The notes: generated from the letters alone by a model not told the origin. Positions 7,744 to 17,359 are shown, counted from the stretch's first letter. The stretch is DNA of 64,000 bases from a beta proteobacterium MWH-UniP1 (GCA_036362785.1 CP143625.1:1117401-1181400); one strand, 5' to 3'. Translations and numbers: made by a program.

Positions 7744-9632
7744 ACAAAAAACCTCACTTTATCCGCTGTAGGGCGGTAATCGATTTTACCTTTTAGCACT
7801 GCCAAAAGGCCCTTGACCAGATACATGCCCAGGCCAGAGCCGGTCTGCCGGTAGGCCATGGGGCTTCGGTAATACTTGTTGTAGACCTGGGCGGGGTCGG
7901 GAAAGCCCGCGGGCCCAGGCGTATTTTCAACCACCAGCTCAATTGCATGTTGATCATCCCGTGGGGTGACGGTAATGCCCACCCCAGTGCCCTCTTCCCG
8001 ATACTTCAGGGCGTTGTCGATCAAGTTGGAGATCACCATGCGGAAAAATTGTGCGTCTGTTCGGATGCGCAGCGATGCCGGGGCGTTGAGATCAATGGCC
8101 GACCAATTCTCAATCGTGCCGCTGACAATGTCGGAGATTTCACCGACCGCATCAATCTCCGATATATCAGGCGTCAGCTTTGACTCATCGAGCTGATTCA
8201 CCTGAACGCTACGCTCAATCACCAGGCTCATTTCCGCTACCGATCGCTTGATTTGACGAATGCTCTCTTCGTTTAGTTGCTGCTCACCCACCAATAGCCG
8301 CACAGTTGCTAGCGGCGTGCGAAGCTCATGGGCCAGCATCGCCAACAATCGTTCACGCTCTTCTCGAAACGCCCGCTCTTGCTGGACCTCCTGCTGGGCC
8401 ATGGTGAGCTCCATGGCCAGGGCGGCTCTTTTTTGCGACAGCAAGTAACTGCGGTATTGCAGAATGCCAACCGCAAAGGCGCCATTGATAATGCCGTGGG
8501 CCAGGCCAACATAAATGGAATACGCACCACCGGACGCCAGCCCAAGCCCAGGCAGTGCACCAGCCAGTAGCACCAACAAGTTTGCGGCAAAGTACATGAA
8601 GACTAGCCATCTGGGCACCAGTGGTGGCTGATCTGGCTGGCGCAAACGCCAGCCTTTGGCAGTAAAGACCATGGCAAAGGTGACAAACGGCACCACCAAC
8701 ACCAGAGTCATGTTGATCTGCAAGGCCAACCGAATCTGCCCAAAAAGCAGCAGCACAAAGTTCACCAGCCCAATAACGAAAAACACCCCCAATGCCTTGA
8801 GTAATACATTGGCGGGTTTGTACTCTTGCCAGAACCGGTAATAGAAAAAAATGGCGGATGTGACGATCAGCACGCTGGAATAGCTGGTGATTTGGTTAAT
8901 CACGCTCGGGGGCCATACGCTGCCAAAAAAATCGCGGACATAACCGAAAATGGACAACCCAAGGCAGAGCGAAAAAAACTGTGTTACCAAAAAAGCAGAG
9001 ATCACCGGGTCGCGAGTGCTCAGCCAGGTGATTGCGGCCCAGCCCAGAAACAGGCTTACTAGCGACAAATACAAACCAAACAACAACTGCTGTGATCGGT
9101 CTTCACGCTGCAGATCCGTCAGGTGATACGCCTGCACATACAGCAGTCGTGTGCTGGTGGAACGAACACGCAGATAAATGTCTCGTTCGGTCTCTCCCCG
9201 CGGAATCACAAAGTTAAAGTTCAGGGATTGGTATTCCGCAGCGCGGGCCGGAAACTGGTCCCCGGTAATACGGCGAAGGCCACTCGGATCGGCCGGATCA
9301 AATAACTCTATTTCGTCGATATAGAGCGGCCGAATTTTTAGAATCAACGACCGTGCCGCTGGCCCCACCACTGTTTTGTCACTGTGCGGGTCAATGGTAA
9401 GCCGCACCCAAATGGTGGAGTCACCAAACCCTTTGGATAAAAACCATTGGTACGGCGTGAACGGCTTTTCTTGAATCTCGGCAAAAGTTAACTTATTGCT
9501 GGGGTCTTCGAACCAGGCTTGCGCCACAACATGGTTGGTGTCATCCGCCAGGGCCGCCCGTGGCCACACCACCGTGACACAGAAAAAACAAAGAGCTGCG
9601 ATGGCAGCTCTTTGTAGCAAGGTCAGCAACAC
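7719..9632 (-). CDS. 7TMR-DISM sensor histidine kinase (pair 2)
   Basis: 637 residues from a GTG at 9632. It has a signal peptide (about 1-29, ending ALA), a periplasmic DISMED2-type domain (AWFEDPS...IWVRLTIDP), seven predicted membrane helices, a linker coiled coil (QQEVQQERAFREERERL), a HisKA box with His435 in AHELRTPL, and an HATPase_c domain (NLIDNALKYREEG, GSGLGMYLVKG). Its parts and many short motifs match the kinase at 5099-6994. The gene begins 24 bp after the thiolase stop codon on the same strand, so it could be transcribed by read-through from the PHA operon; I see no terminator between them. Confidence 0.92.
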   Translation of the reverse strand: MLLTLLQRAAIAALCFFCVTVVWPRAALADDTNHVVAQAWFEDPSNKLTFAEIQEKPFTPYQWFLSKGFGDSTIWVRLTIDPHSDKTVVGPAARSLILKIRPLYIDEIELFDPADPSGLRRITGDQFPARAAEYQSLNFNFVIPRGETERDIYLRVRSTSTRLLYVQAYHLTDLQREDRSQQLLFGLYLSLVSLFLGWAAITWLSTRDPVISAFLVTQFFSLCLGLSIFGYVRDFFGSVWPPSVINQITSYSSVLIVTSAIFFYYRFWQEYKPANVLLKALGVFFVIGLVNFVLLLFGQIRLALQINMTLVLVVPFVTFAMVFTAKGWRLRQPDQPPLVPRWLVFMYFAANLLVLLAGALPGLGLASGGAYSIYVGLAHGIINGAFAVGILQYRSYLLSQKRAALAMELTMAQQEVQQERAFREERERLLAMLAHELRTPLATVRLLVGEQQLNEESIRQIKRSVAEMSLVIERSVQVNQLDESKLTPDISEIDAVGEISDIVSGTIENWSAIDLNAPASLRIRTDAQFFRMVISNLIDNALKYREEGTGVGITVTPRDDQHAIELVVENTPGPAGFPDPAQVYNKYYRSPMAYRQTGSGLGMYLVKGLLAVLKGKIDYRPTADKVRFFVWLPNSLS

Positions 9633-9656
9633 CTGCGCCCGACCAGATCGATCGCT

Positions 9657-10838
9657 TTAGATGCGCTCGAAAATCACGGCAATGCCCTGGCCGCCACCGA
9701 TACACATGGTGGCCAAGCCATAGCGGGCGTTTGCGCGGTGCAGTTCGTGAATACACTTGGTGGCAATTACTGCACCCGTGGCGCCAACCGGGTGGCCCAG
9801 TGCAATCGCGCCACCATTGACGTTGACCTTGGCCGGATCAAAGCCGCAGACTTTGGAAACCGTCAAGGACTGCACGGCAAAGGCCTCGTTGGATTCGATC
9901 ACATCGATCTTATCGAGCGTCAGACCGGCGCGCTTTAATGCCATCTGGGTTGCGGGGATTGGGCCTTCACCCATGACATCGTTGGGCACACCGGCCACGG
10001 CATAGCTCACCACACGGGCCAATGGTTTTTGACCGGCCTTGGCAGCCGCGCCCGCTTCGGCCAAGACCAAAAAGGCGGCCGCATCGTTGATGCCGGATGC
10101 GTTACCGGCCGTGACTGTGCCGTCTTTTTTAAAGGCAGGCTTCATGGCGCCAAGCTTTTCCATGGTGGTGGCGCGGGGGTGTTCATCGGTGTCAAACACG
10201 ATGTCACCTTTTTTACCGGTGATCGTGATGGGCACGATCTGGCCCTTGAATCGGCCTTCCGCAATGGCTTTGGCGGCGCGATTCTGGGATTCCAGCGCAA
10301 AGGCATCTTGTTGTTCGCGGGTAATGCCGTGTTTGGCAGCAAGATTTTCAGCCGTGATGCCCATGTGGCCCACGCCAAATGGGTCGGTCAGTGTGGCCAC
10401 CATCATGTCAATCAGCTTGGTGTCCCCCATGCGGGCACCGTTGCGCATCGCGGGACTTAGGTAGCCGCCACGGCTCATCACTTCCACGCCGCCACCAATG
10501 CCGTAATCCGAGTCCCCCAGCATGATGTTCTGGGCGCTCGACACCACAGCCTGCAATGCGGAACCGCAAAGGCGGTTAATGGTGAGTGCCACTGAACTCA
10601 TGGGCAACCCCGCTTGAATCGATGCCACGCGGGAAACATACGGTGAGCGGACTTCCGTGGGAATACAGTTGCCCACCACCACATAGTTAATGGCGTTTGG
10701 GTCTGCCTTGGCCCGCGCAATGGCCTCTTTCATGACCAGGCCACCAAGCTCTGCGGGCTCAAAACCGGCCAGGCTGCCGTTAAATGCACCAACGGCAGAA
10801 CGCACTGCACTTAATACAACGACTTCCCTCATGTTCAT
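9657..10838 (-). CDS. phaA: Acetyl-CoA acetyltransferase (beta-ketothiolase)
   Basis: 393 residues. It condenses two acetyl-CoA into acetoacetyl-CoA, the first step of polyhydroxybutyrate synthesis; it may also accept longer ketoacyl-CoA, like BktB. The nucleophilic Cys91 lies in [16 protein letters not shown] is present, the active-site His is in [15 protein letters not shown], and the second Cys is in MCIGGGQG. The ATG at 10838 overlaps the rimO stop codon (ATGA). The GGGAG ribosome site is only 2 bases from that ATG but 8 from a second in-frame ATG at 10832, so translation may start there (MREVVVLSA). The gene is separated from phaC-phaB-phaR by rimO. Confidence 0.93.
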   Translation of the reverse strand: MNMREVVVLSAVRSAVGAFNGSLAGFEPAELGGLVMKEAIARAKADPNAINYVVVGNCIPTEVRSPYVSRVASIQAGLPMSSVALTINRLCGSALQAVVSSAQNIMLGDSDYGIGGGVEVMSRGGYLSPAMRNGARMGDTKLIDMMVATLTDPFGVGHMGITAENLAAKHGITREQQDAFALESQNRAAKAIAEGRFKGQIVPITITGKKGDIVFDTDEHPRATTMEKLGAMKPAFKKDGTVTAGNASGINDAAAFLVLAEAGAAAKAGQKPLARVVSYAVAGVPNDVMGEGPIPATQMALKRAGLTLDKIDVIESNEAFAVQSLTVSKVCGFDPAKVNVNGGAIALGHPVGATGAVIATKCIHELHRANARYGLATMCIGGGQGIAVIFERI

Positions 10839-12193
10839 GTCTCCCTTATAAAAATTGCATCCAAATCATGTTCATCTGAACCAACAATATCCACTGTAGC
10901 AAACTCACCAATGGCAATTGGAATGGGGTGGCGCGAATTTGGGTCTGGCGAAATCCGCACGATTCCGTCGATCTCGGGCGCATCGGCTGCTGTGCGGCCA
11001 ATCAACACCCCCTCTTCAGCGTCAACATCGTCAATCAACACTCGAATTCGTTTTCCAATAAAGCGCTTTAAGCGCTGTGCAGAGATCTCTGCTTGAACTT
11101 CCATAAATCGGGCGAGCCGCTCTTCTTTGATCTCTTCGGGTACAGGGTTGGCCAATTCATTGGCACTCGCCCCTTCAACGGGCGAATACATAAAGCAGCC
11201 GACTCGGTCCAGCTGTGCCTCTTTTAAAAATTGCAGCAGGTGTTCGAACTCTTCTTCGGTCTCGCCAGGAAAGCCCACAATAAAGGTACTGCGAATGGTC
11301 AGATCTGGGCAGATCTTGCGCCAGGCCTGAACCCGCTCTAGATTCTTTTCGCCACTGGCCGGCCGCTTCATGCGCTTTAAGACATCGGGGTGGGAGTGCT
11401 GAAACGGCACATCTAAATAAGGCAAGATTTTGCCTTCCGCCATCAGTGGCAGCACTTCATCCACATGGGGGTACGGATACACATAGTGCAGCCGAACCCA
11501 CACGCCAAGCTTGCCAAGCTCTTCGGCAAGTTCCGTCATGCGGGTGCGCACGGGCCGGCCTTCCACAAAGTCAGTGCGGTATTTCACATCCACGCCATAG
11601 GCGCTGGTGTCTTGTGAAATGACCAACAATTCTTTCACGCCGGCTTTCACCAGGCTTTGCGCCTCGCGCATCACTTCACCAATGGGCCGCGAGACCAGAT
11701 CCCCCCGCATGCTGGGAATAATGCAAAAACTGCAGCGGTGGTTGCAGCCCTCGGATATTTTCAAATACGCATAGTGCCGTGGCGTCAAGCGAATGCCCTG
11801 CTCTGGCACCAAGTCGGTAAACGGGTCGTGCGGCTTGGGCAGATGGGTGTGAATCGCCTGCATCACTTCGGCGGTGGCATGCGGGCCAGTCACGGCCAAC
11901 ACCTTTGGGTGAATCTCTTTCACCAGATTGCCACCCCCCTGGGATGCTTTCGCGCCAAGGCAGCCGGTGACAATCACCTTGCCGTTTTCAGCCAAGGCTT
12001 CGCCAATAGCATCTAAGCTTTCTTGCACGGCATCATCAATAAAGCCACAGGTGTTGACCACCACCAGATCGGCATCGGAATATTCCGGCGCAATCTCGTA
12101 GCCTTCGGCCCGCAGTTGGGTCAGGATGTGCTCAGAGTCGACCAACGCCTTTGGGCAGCCCAGGGAAACAAAACCAACACGGCCAACTGTCAT
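10835..12193 (-). CDS. rimO: Ribosomal protein S12 methylthiotransferase RimO
   Basis: 452 residues. A radical-SAM enzyme that adds a methylthio group to the beta carbon of an Asp of ribosomal protein S12. The N-terminal UPF0004 domain has its cluster cysteines in [15 protein letters not shown] and TGCLG. The radical-SAM core has C-x3-C-x2-C in [16 protein letters not shown], the RimO-type signature that separates it from MiaB. A C-terminal TRAM domain covers about 385-450. It lies between phaR and phaA, and its stop overlaps the phaA start, so it is co-translated with a PHA gene. Confidence 0.95.
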   Translation of the reverse strand: MTVGRVGFVSLGCPKALVDSEHILTQLRAEGYEIAPEYSDADLVVVNTCGFIDDAVQESLDAIGEALAENGKVIVTGCLGAKASQGGGNLVKEIHPKVLAVTGPHATAEVMQAIHTHLPKPHDPFTDLVPEQGIRLTPRHYAYLKISEGCNHRCSFCIIPSMRGDLVSRPIGEVMREAQSLVKAGVKELLVISQDTSAYGVDVKYRTDFVEGRPVRTRMTELAEELGKLGVWVRLHYVYPYPHVDEVLPLMAEGKILPYLDVPFQHSHPDVLKRMKRPASGEKNLERVQAWRKICPDLTIRSTFIVGFPGETEEEFEHLLQFLKEAQLDRVGCFMYSPVEGASANELANPVPEEIKEERLARFMEVQAEISAQRLKRFIGKRIRVLIDDVDAEEGVLIGRTAADAPEIDGIVRISPDPNSRHPIPIAIGEFATVDIVGSDEHDLDAIFIRET

Positions 12194-12220
12194 GAACTAA
12201 TCCTTGCGCTGATTGATGAA

Positions 12221-12787
12221 TCAGCTGTCTTTTTTGGTCGTGTCGCTGCCAGTTCCGGGAAACGGAAAGCCCTGAAACATGCTGGTGGCATTTTTCTGCA
12301 TCTGCTCTTGCATCTGCATGAAAATGTTTTTGCTCTGCTCAATGTAATTGCCCATCAGGTTCTGCATCATGGGGGCCTGGCCTTGCATGAACTGGGCCCA
12401 GGCCTCTGGGTTGGGAAACCCACTCTTGCCGTCTACCAGCTTTTTAGACTGCTCTTGCATCGAGTTCTGGATCTCGGTAAAGGCCTTGATGTTTTTTTCC
12501 AGATAGTCCCCCATCATGCCCTGCATGGCGTTGCCATAAAAACGAATGACTTGCGAGAGCATATCGGCCGAAAACATGGGCGCACCAGCGGACTCTTCGT
12601 CCAGAATAATCTGCAACAAAATGCTGCGGGTTAAGTCATCCGATGTTTTGGCATCCACCACCGTGAACGGCTCACCCGCCAAGACCAATTGCTTCACATC
12701 GGCCAGCGTAATGTAGGTGCTGGTCTGGGTGTCGTACAGGCGGCGGTTGGGATACTTCTTAATCAGGCGGGGAGTTTTCTCAGTCAT
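12221..12787 (-). CDS. phaR: PHA synthesis transcriptional repressor PhaR
   Basis: 188 residues. The N-terminal PHB/PHA accumulation regulator DNA-binding domain is clear (LIKKYPNRRLYDTQTSTYI, residues 7-25), followed by the PHB_acc domain (about 70-120) and a Gln/Met-rich C-terminal region (MQMQEQMQKN). In related bacteria PhaR represses phasin and its own gene and is released when it binds nascent PHA granules. It follows phaB by 38 bp. No phasin gene is visible in the window. Confidence 0.94.
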   Translation of the reverse strand: MTEKTPRLIKKYPNRRLYDTQTSTYITLADVKQLVLAGEPFTVVDAKTSDDLTRSILLQIILDEESAGAPMFSADMLSQVIRFYGNAMQGMMGDYLEKNIKAFTEIQNSMQEQSKKLVDGKSGFPNPEAWAQFMQGQAPMMQNLMGNYIEQSKNIFMQMQEQMQKNATSMFQGFPFPGTGSDTTKKDS

Positions 12788-12825
12788 GTCTTTGTTCAGA
12801 CCTTTTTAAAAGTTGTTATAAAACA

Positions 12826-13563
12826 TCAGCCCATGTGCAGACCACCGTTTAACGAGAAGTCTGCACCGGTTGCAAAACCACCATCGTCGGACGCAATCCA
12901 GCGCACAATCGATCCGATCTCATCAGGCGTGCCCAGCCGTTTTACCGGAATGGTGCTCACAATCTTTTCCAAAACCTCTGGCTTAATCGCCCGAACCATC
13001 TCGGTGCCGATATAACCCGGTGACACCGTGTTCACCGTCACGCCTTTGGCGGCCATTTCTTGGGCCAAGGCCATGGTAAAGCCATGAATACCGGCTTTTG
13101 CCGTGGAATAGTTGGTCTGGCCGAACTGGCCCTTTTGGCCGTTCACGGAAGAGATGTTGATGATGCGGCCCCAGCCCTTGGCCACCATGCCTTCGACCAC
13201 CTGCTTGGTCACATTGAACAGGCTATTTAAGTTGGTGTCGATCACTTCGTCCCAGGCCTGGCGGGTCATTTTTAAAAACATGCCGTCACGCGTAATGCCC
13301 GCGTTATTCACCAAAATATCGGGGTTGCCGTGCTCGGCTTTGACTTTATTAAAGGCCTCCACCGTGGAATCCCAATTGCCCACATTGCCCACCGAAGCGT
13401 AAAAGGTGTAGCCGTCTTTCTTTTGCTCGTCTAACCATTTCTGTGCGTCGCGGGTTGGGCCGCAGCCCGCAATCACCTTGTGGCCAGCATCGTGCAGCTG
13501 TCGACAAATGGAAGTTCCAATACCACCCATACCACCGGTTACATACGCAATTCTTTGTGTCAT
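12826..13563 (-). CDS. phaB: Acetoacetyl-CoA reductase (NADPH)
   Basis: 245 residues. A short-chain dehydrogenase that reduces acetoacetyl-CoA to (R)-3-hydroxybutyryl-CoA, the monomer for PhaC. The Rossmann motif is TGGMGGIGTSIC, NNAG is present, the catalytic Ser is in INISSVNG, and the Tyr/Lys pair is in YSTAKAG. The ATG at 13563 (MTQRIAYVTGG) is chosen because GGAGGA lies 6 bases before it; the frame stays open 12 codons further upstream, into the end of phaC. It lies 22 bp after the phaC stop codon. Confidence 0.95.
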   Translation of the reverse strand: MTQRIAYVTGGMGGIGTSICRQLHDAGHKVIAGCGPTRDAQKWLDEQKKDGYTFYASVGNVGNWDSTVEAFNKVKAEHGNPDILVNNAGITRDGMFLKMTRQAWDEVIDTNLNSLFNVTKQVVEGMVAKGWGRIINISSVNGQKGQFGQTNYSTAKAGIHGFTMALAQEMAAKGVTVNTVSPGYIGTEMVRAIKPEVLEKIVSTIPVKRLGTPDEIGSIVRWIASDDGGFATGADFSLNGGLHMG

Positions 13564-13585
13564 TTTGTCTTCCTCCGGGTTGTAG

Positions 13586-15265
13586 TTATTCGCTTGCACT
13601 TCTTACCTTGACATAGCGCCCTGGTGCCGGCTCGATCGGCGGATAGTCTGCGCTGCCCGCCTGCTTGGGGGGCTCGACCTGGTTGCCCGCATAGCCCTTG
13701 ATCCACTGGGCCCAGTCATTCCACCAGCTGCCTGGCACTTCTGTTGCCGAATCAAGCCACTGCTGAGCCGACTCACCAAGGGTTTCATTGACCCAGTAGC
13801 TGCGCTTATTTTTGGACGCTGGATTAATCGAGCCCGCAATATGGCCACTTGCGCCCAGCACAAATCGCTTAGGCCCGCCCAGCGCGGTCACCGATTTCCA
13901 GGCCGAATCCCAGGGCACGATATGGTCTTCCCGCGCGCCCATGGCATAGGTGGGCACTGTGATGCTGGATAGGTCCATCTTCTCGCCGCAGACCGTAAGT
14001 TTGTTTTTCTTCACCAGATTGTTCTCGTGATACATGTTGCGCAGGTACCAAGAGAAAAATGGGCCAGGAAGATTGGTGCTGTCAGAGTTCCAATACAGCA
14101 AATCAAAGGGCGTTGGTTTTTCACCCTTCAGATAATTGCTCACCACATAGTTCCAGACCAAGTCGTTGGGCCGCAGAAATGAAAATGTGGTGGCGAGTTC
14201 ACTGCCCTTGAGTATGCCGCCCTTGGCCAGCTGTTGCTCACGCAGCCGCACATGCTGCTCATCAATAAAGACTTCCAACACACCCGGCTCTGCAAAATCT
14301 AGAAGCGTGGTCATCAAGGTAAACGAGTTGACCTTGTCGATCTTGCGGGCAGCCAGCGTGGCCAGTGCCGTGGCGCTCATGGTGCCGCCCACACAAAAGC
14401 CCAGCAGGTTGGCCTTGGGCTGCTGGCTAATGGCCAAGACCACATCCAGTGCCTTCAGAACGCCATCTTCAACGTAGTTGTCCCAGGTGAGCTTGCTCTG
14501 CTGGTCCTGCACATTGGCCCACGAGACCAGAAAGACCGTGTTGCCATGGTCCACCGCAAACTTCACCAGCGAGCTGTGCGGCTGCAAGTCCATGATGTAA
14601 AACTTGTTGATGTTTGGCGGCACCATCAGCAGTGGCACTGTCCCAACCTGTTCAGTGGTGGGCTTGTATTGAATCAGTTGAAAGAGTTCGTTTTCAAACA
14701 CCACATCGCCTGTGGTGACGGCAACATTCTTGCCAATCTCAAAGGCCTGCTCATCGGTCTGCGAGATGCGGCCCTTGCGCATATCGGTCATGAGATTTTC
14801 AATGCCAGCGCGCAGGCTTTCCCCCTGCGACTCCACCATCTTTTGCTGAGCCTCGGGGTTGGTGGCGAAGTAATTGGTGGGGGAAGCCGCATCGATCCAT
14901 TGCTGCACCATAAACTTCAGGCGGGCGTGGGTCTTGGGGTCGGTTTGTACAGCATCAGTCATGGCCTGCAGTGTTTTGGAATTCAACACATACAGCGCAG
15001 CAAGCCCCGAGTAGTAAGAATCTAACCAGGCCGGGTTATTAAAGCGCCGGTCTTGCGCGGCCATCTTGATCATCTCGGGCTGAGACGTGAAGACCTTGCT
15101 TAAGCTTTCAAGGTATTGCTTCTGAATTTCCTGCAGCTTCTCTGGCACGAGTTGCATGGCAGGAATCGATGGCATGGTGGGGGTTAATGCTGCAGCAGCA
15201 CTGGTGTCGGGCTTACTGCTGGCCCCCGGCTTTGCTGCTTTTTTGACAGATTCCTCCCGAGCCAT
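13586..15265 (-). CDS. phaC: Class I poly(3-hydroxyalkanoate) polymerase
   Basis: 559 residues. It polymerises (R)-3-hydroxyacyl-CoA on the granule surface. The catalytic Cys291 lies in the lipase-like box GFCVGGT; the catalytic Asp is in REDHIVPW and the His in GASGHIAGSINP, as in Cupriavidus-type class I synthases. The N-terminus (about 1-35) is Ala/Lys/Pro-rich and probably disordered. The PhaC N-terminal domain covers about 100-270 and the alpha/beta core about 250-520. GGGAG lies 8 bases before the ATG. It is the first gene of the phaC-phaB-phaR-rimO-phaA run. Confidence 0.96.
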   Translation of the reverse strand: MAREESVKKAAKPGASSKPDTSAAAALTPTMPSIPAMQLVPEKLQEIQKQYLESLSKVFTSQPEMIKMAAQDRRFNNPAWLDSYYSGLAALYVLNSKTLQAMTDAVQTDPKTHARLKFMVQQWIDAASPTNYFATNPEAQQKMVESQGESLRAGIENLMTDMRKGRISQTDEQAFEIGKNVAVTTGDVVFENELFQLIQYKPTTEQVGTVPLLMVPPNINKFYIMDLQPHSSLVKFAVDHGNTVFLVSWANVQDQQSKLTWDNYVEDGVLKALDVVLAISQQPKANLLGFCVGGTMSATALATLAARKIDKVNSFTLMTTLLDFAEPGVLEVFIDEQHVRLREQQLAKGGILKGSELATTFSFLRPNDLVWNYVVSNYLKGEKPTPFDLLYWNSDSTNLPGPFFSWYLRNMYHENNLVKKNKLTVCGEKMDLSSITVPTYAMGAREDHIVPWDSAWKSVTALGGPKRFVLGASGHIAGSINPASKNKRSYWVNETLGESAQQWLDSATEVPGSWWNDWAQWIKGYAGNQVEPPKQAGSADYPPIEPAPGRYVKVRSASE

Positions 15266-15300
15266 CCCTGAATCTCCCAGATTTAATCGTTGTTTAGGCC

Positions 15301-15330
15301 ATTCTGCATAGGCTTGGTGCAGAGTGTCAA
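15301..15330 (-). promoter_or_regulatory. Putative sigma-70 promoter of the PHA operon
   Basis: On the minus strand a perfect TTGACA (15325-15330) is followed after 18 bases by CAGAAT (15301-15306, 4 of 6 to consensus), ending 35 bp before the phaC ATG. The -35 box overlaps the last bases of pgeF. Confidence 0.5.
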
Positions 15331-16265
15331 ATAAGGCTGATCAGGCTTGCCATGCGGCCGGTCACACGGTCACGCCGATAAGAAAAATAACGCTCGGGCT
15401 GGGAATACACGCAGTCATTTTGTTGCGCAACATGAACCACCACTTCTGCGGCGCTTTGGCCCCGCAAGGCTCGATCGGCCCGTAAGCGATCAAACCAATG
15501 CTGCAGGCGAAGCCGGGCCAGACACCCCAGATCGGCAAGCCACTTGTCTTGGCCTGTGGGGCTTGGCCGAAACCCATTGGCGGCCAGTGGATCCTGGGCC
15601 AGAAAGGCCAATCGCACTTCTGGGCCCACCTCAAAAGCGCCGGGGCCAATGGCAGGCCCAAGCCAGACCCACCAATGATCGGGTTCTGTGGTCTCAGATG
15701 CGGTCTCAGGTGCGGTTTCTGATGTGTTTTGTGTGCCGCCCACAAGCCGGTCTAAGGTGGACTCAATCACCCCATCACACAGGCCGCGCCAGCCCGCATG
15801 GATGGCGGCCACCTGTTGATGAGCCGGCCTTGCCACCAATAGCGGCAGGCAGTCTGCTGTCATGACCAGACAGGCCCGGCCGGGTGCGCTTGCCACAATC
15901 GCGTCAGCGCAGGCACCACCTGGGGGCTGGCATGCTGGGCCGTGCTCGGCCACTTGCGCGCCATGAACTTGGTTAAGCCAAACAAGGTCTGCCTGGCAGG
16001 CCTGCGCCAGCCGATCCCGATTCTGCAAGACCGCCTGTGGATCATCGCCAACATGGTTTCCCAAGTTGAACTGATCAAATGGGGGCTGAGAGATGCCCCC
16101 CAGCCGGGTGGTCTGGATGGCGCAGATGTTCGGCGGAAAAAAGCCCTCGATCTGATGGATGCCGGGTGCGATTTCACGCATGGCGCAATCGCGGGGGCGG
16201 GCCAGATCTGGGTCTTGAAAACCAGGGGGGTGTTTCGCCATGGGCGGTGTGTCTATATTGGCCAA
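15327..16265 (-). CDS. pgeF: Peptidoglycan editing factor / laccase-domain protein (YfiH family)
   Basis: 312 residues. This family acts in the cytoplasm on UDP-MurNAc peptides carrying a misplaced L-Ser; older annotations call it polyphenol oxidase. The three metal-site motifs are present: NQVHGAQV, TADCLPLL and HAGWRG. A low-complexity insert at about residues 180-195 (SETAPETASETTEP) comes from a short in-frame DNA repeat and is probably a surface loop. An alternative ATG (MAKHPPG) lies 8 codons into the frame. It lies 5 bp after rluD on the same strand. Confidence 0.9.
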   Translation of the reverse strand: MANIDTPPMAKHPPGFQDPDLARPRDCAMREIAPGIHQIEGFFPPNICAIQTTRLGGISQPPFDQFNLGNHVGDDPQAVLQNRDRLAQACQADLVWLNQVHGAQVAEHGPACQPPGGACADAIVASAPGRACLVMTADCLPLLVARPAHQQVAAIHAGWRGLCDGVIESTLDRLVGGTQNTSETAPETASETTEPDHWWVWLGPAIGPGAFEVGPEVRLAFLAQDPLAANGFRPSPTGQDKWLADLGCLARLRLQHWFDRLRADRALRGQSAAEVVVHVAQQNDCVYSQPERYFSYRRDRVTGRMASLISLI

Positions 16266-16270
16266 AATCC

Positions 16271-17359
16271 TTACTCTGCAGAGTTAAAGTAAATGTCTGC
16301 CAGTTCAATCAGTTTCTTGTAGTTGGCGGGTAACTCACTGATAAAGCTAGATTTTTTATTGGTCTTGGGATGCAGAAAGCTTAAGCGCTGGGCATGCAGG
16401 GCCTGGCCTGACATCAGGTCAGAAATCGTTTTGTGGTGCGCGCCCAGGCGCGAAGCGTGGGGGGCATGGCGGGTGTAGGTTCGGTCGCCCACAATCGGGT
16501 GGCGGATGTGTTCCAAGTGCACCCGAATCTGGTGCGTGCGCCCCGTTTCAAGCCTGCAGCGCACAAGGGTTACGGCAAGCCCGCCAATGCTGCCTTCATC
16601 AATGGCCTGGATATGCGTGATGGCCTGCTTGCCCTTACCCGCTGCCAAGACCGCCATGCGCTGCCGGTCTTTCGCATCCCGCCCCATTGGGGTGTCCAGA
16701 GTCTGATCGGTCACCCTGCCCCAGGCCAGGGCCAGGTATTGGCGCGACACCGTTCTGGCCGCCAGCTGGCTCACCAGATTTAACTGGGCGGCAACCGTCT
16801 TGGCGGCCACCATCAGCCCACTGGTGTCGCGGTCCAGCCGATGGACAATGCCACAGCGGGCCACCGTGCCCATGCTGGGGCAATGCGCCAGCAAGCCATT
16901 GACCAAGGTGCCACTGGGGTGTCCTGCAGCCGGATGCACCACCAGGCCTGCGGGCTTATTAATCACAATGATCTCGTCGTCTTCAAAAACAATATTAAGC
17001 GTCATGGGTTCAGCCACCCAGTCATTCACAGGCTGTGCTGGCGGCGGCGTGATCTGCACCGACTGGCCTGGCCGAAGACTTAAGGATGGCTTCACACTGC
17101 GGGCATCGACCAGAACCTGGCCATCTTGCACCCAGCGCTGTAACTGACTTCGCGACACACCGGGCAGGTGCTCTGAGAGAAACACATCAAGCCTGCGGCC
17201 CGCCTGTTCCGGCGTGACTTCCAGCTGACTTGGCTCCAGATCGCCGACGGTATGGCCTTGTGGTTCCAACTGCGATGCGCTTGGCAACAACCCCTCGCCG
17301 CTATAATCGTCAGACCAATCCTCTAGGTCTTCGGGAGTTTCATGATCGTTGCCATTCAT
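16271..17359 (-). CDS. rluD: 23S rRNA pseudouridine(1911/1915/1917) synthase
   Basis: 362 residues. It makes pseudouridines in helix 69 of 23S rRNA. An S4 RNA-binding domain (about 48-110, RRLDVFLSEHLPGVSRSQLQ) precedes the RsuA/RluD catalytic domain, whose Asp lies in HRLDRDTSGLMVAAK. The acidic N-terminal extension (residues 1-40) is unusual in composition. Its first 18 bp overlap the start of bamD on the other strand. Confidence 0.94.
   Translation of the reverse strand: MNGNDHETPEDLEDWSDDYSGEGLLPSASQLEPQGHTVGDLEPSQLEVTPEQAGRRLDVFLSEHLPGVSRSQLQRWVQDGQVLVDARSVKPSLSLRPGQSVQITPPPAQPVNDWVAEPMTLNIVFEDDEIIVINKPAGLVVHPAAGHPSGTLVNGLLAHCPSMGTVARCGIVHRLDRDTSGLMVAAKTVAAQLNLVSQLAARTVSRQYLALAWGRVTDQTLDTPMGRDAKDRQRMAVLAAGKGKQAITHIQAIDEGSIGGLAVTLVRCRLETGRTHQIRVHLEHIRHPIVGDRTYTRHAPHASRLGAHHKTISDLMSGQALHAQRLSFLHPKTNKKSSFISELPANYKKLIELADIYFNSAE

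Noticed and set aside
10029-10464. Overlapping plus-strand frames opposite phaA
   Set aside because: The thiolase frame carries the active-site motifs; these frames are its shadow.
12023-12634. 203-codon plus-strand frame opposite rimO/phaR
   Set aside because: It is antisense to two conserved genes and lacks family motifs.
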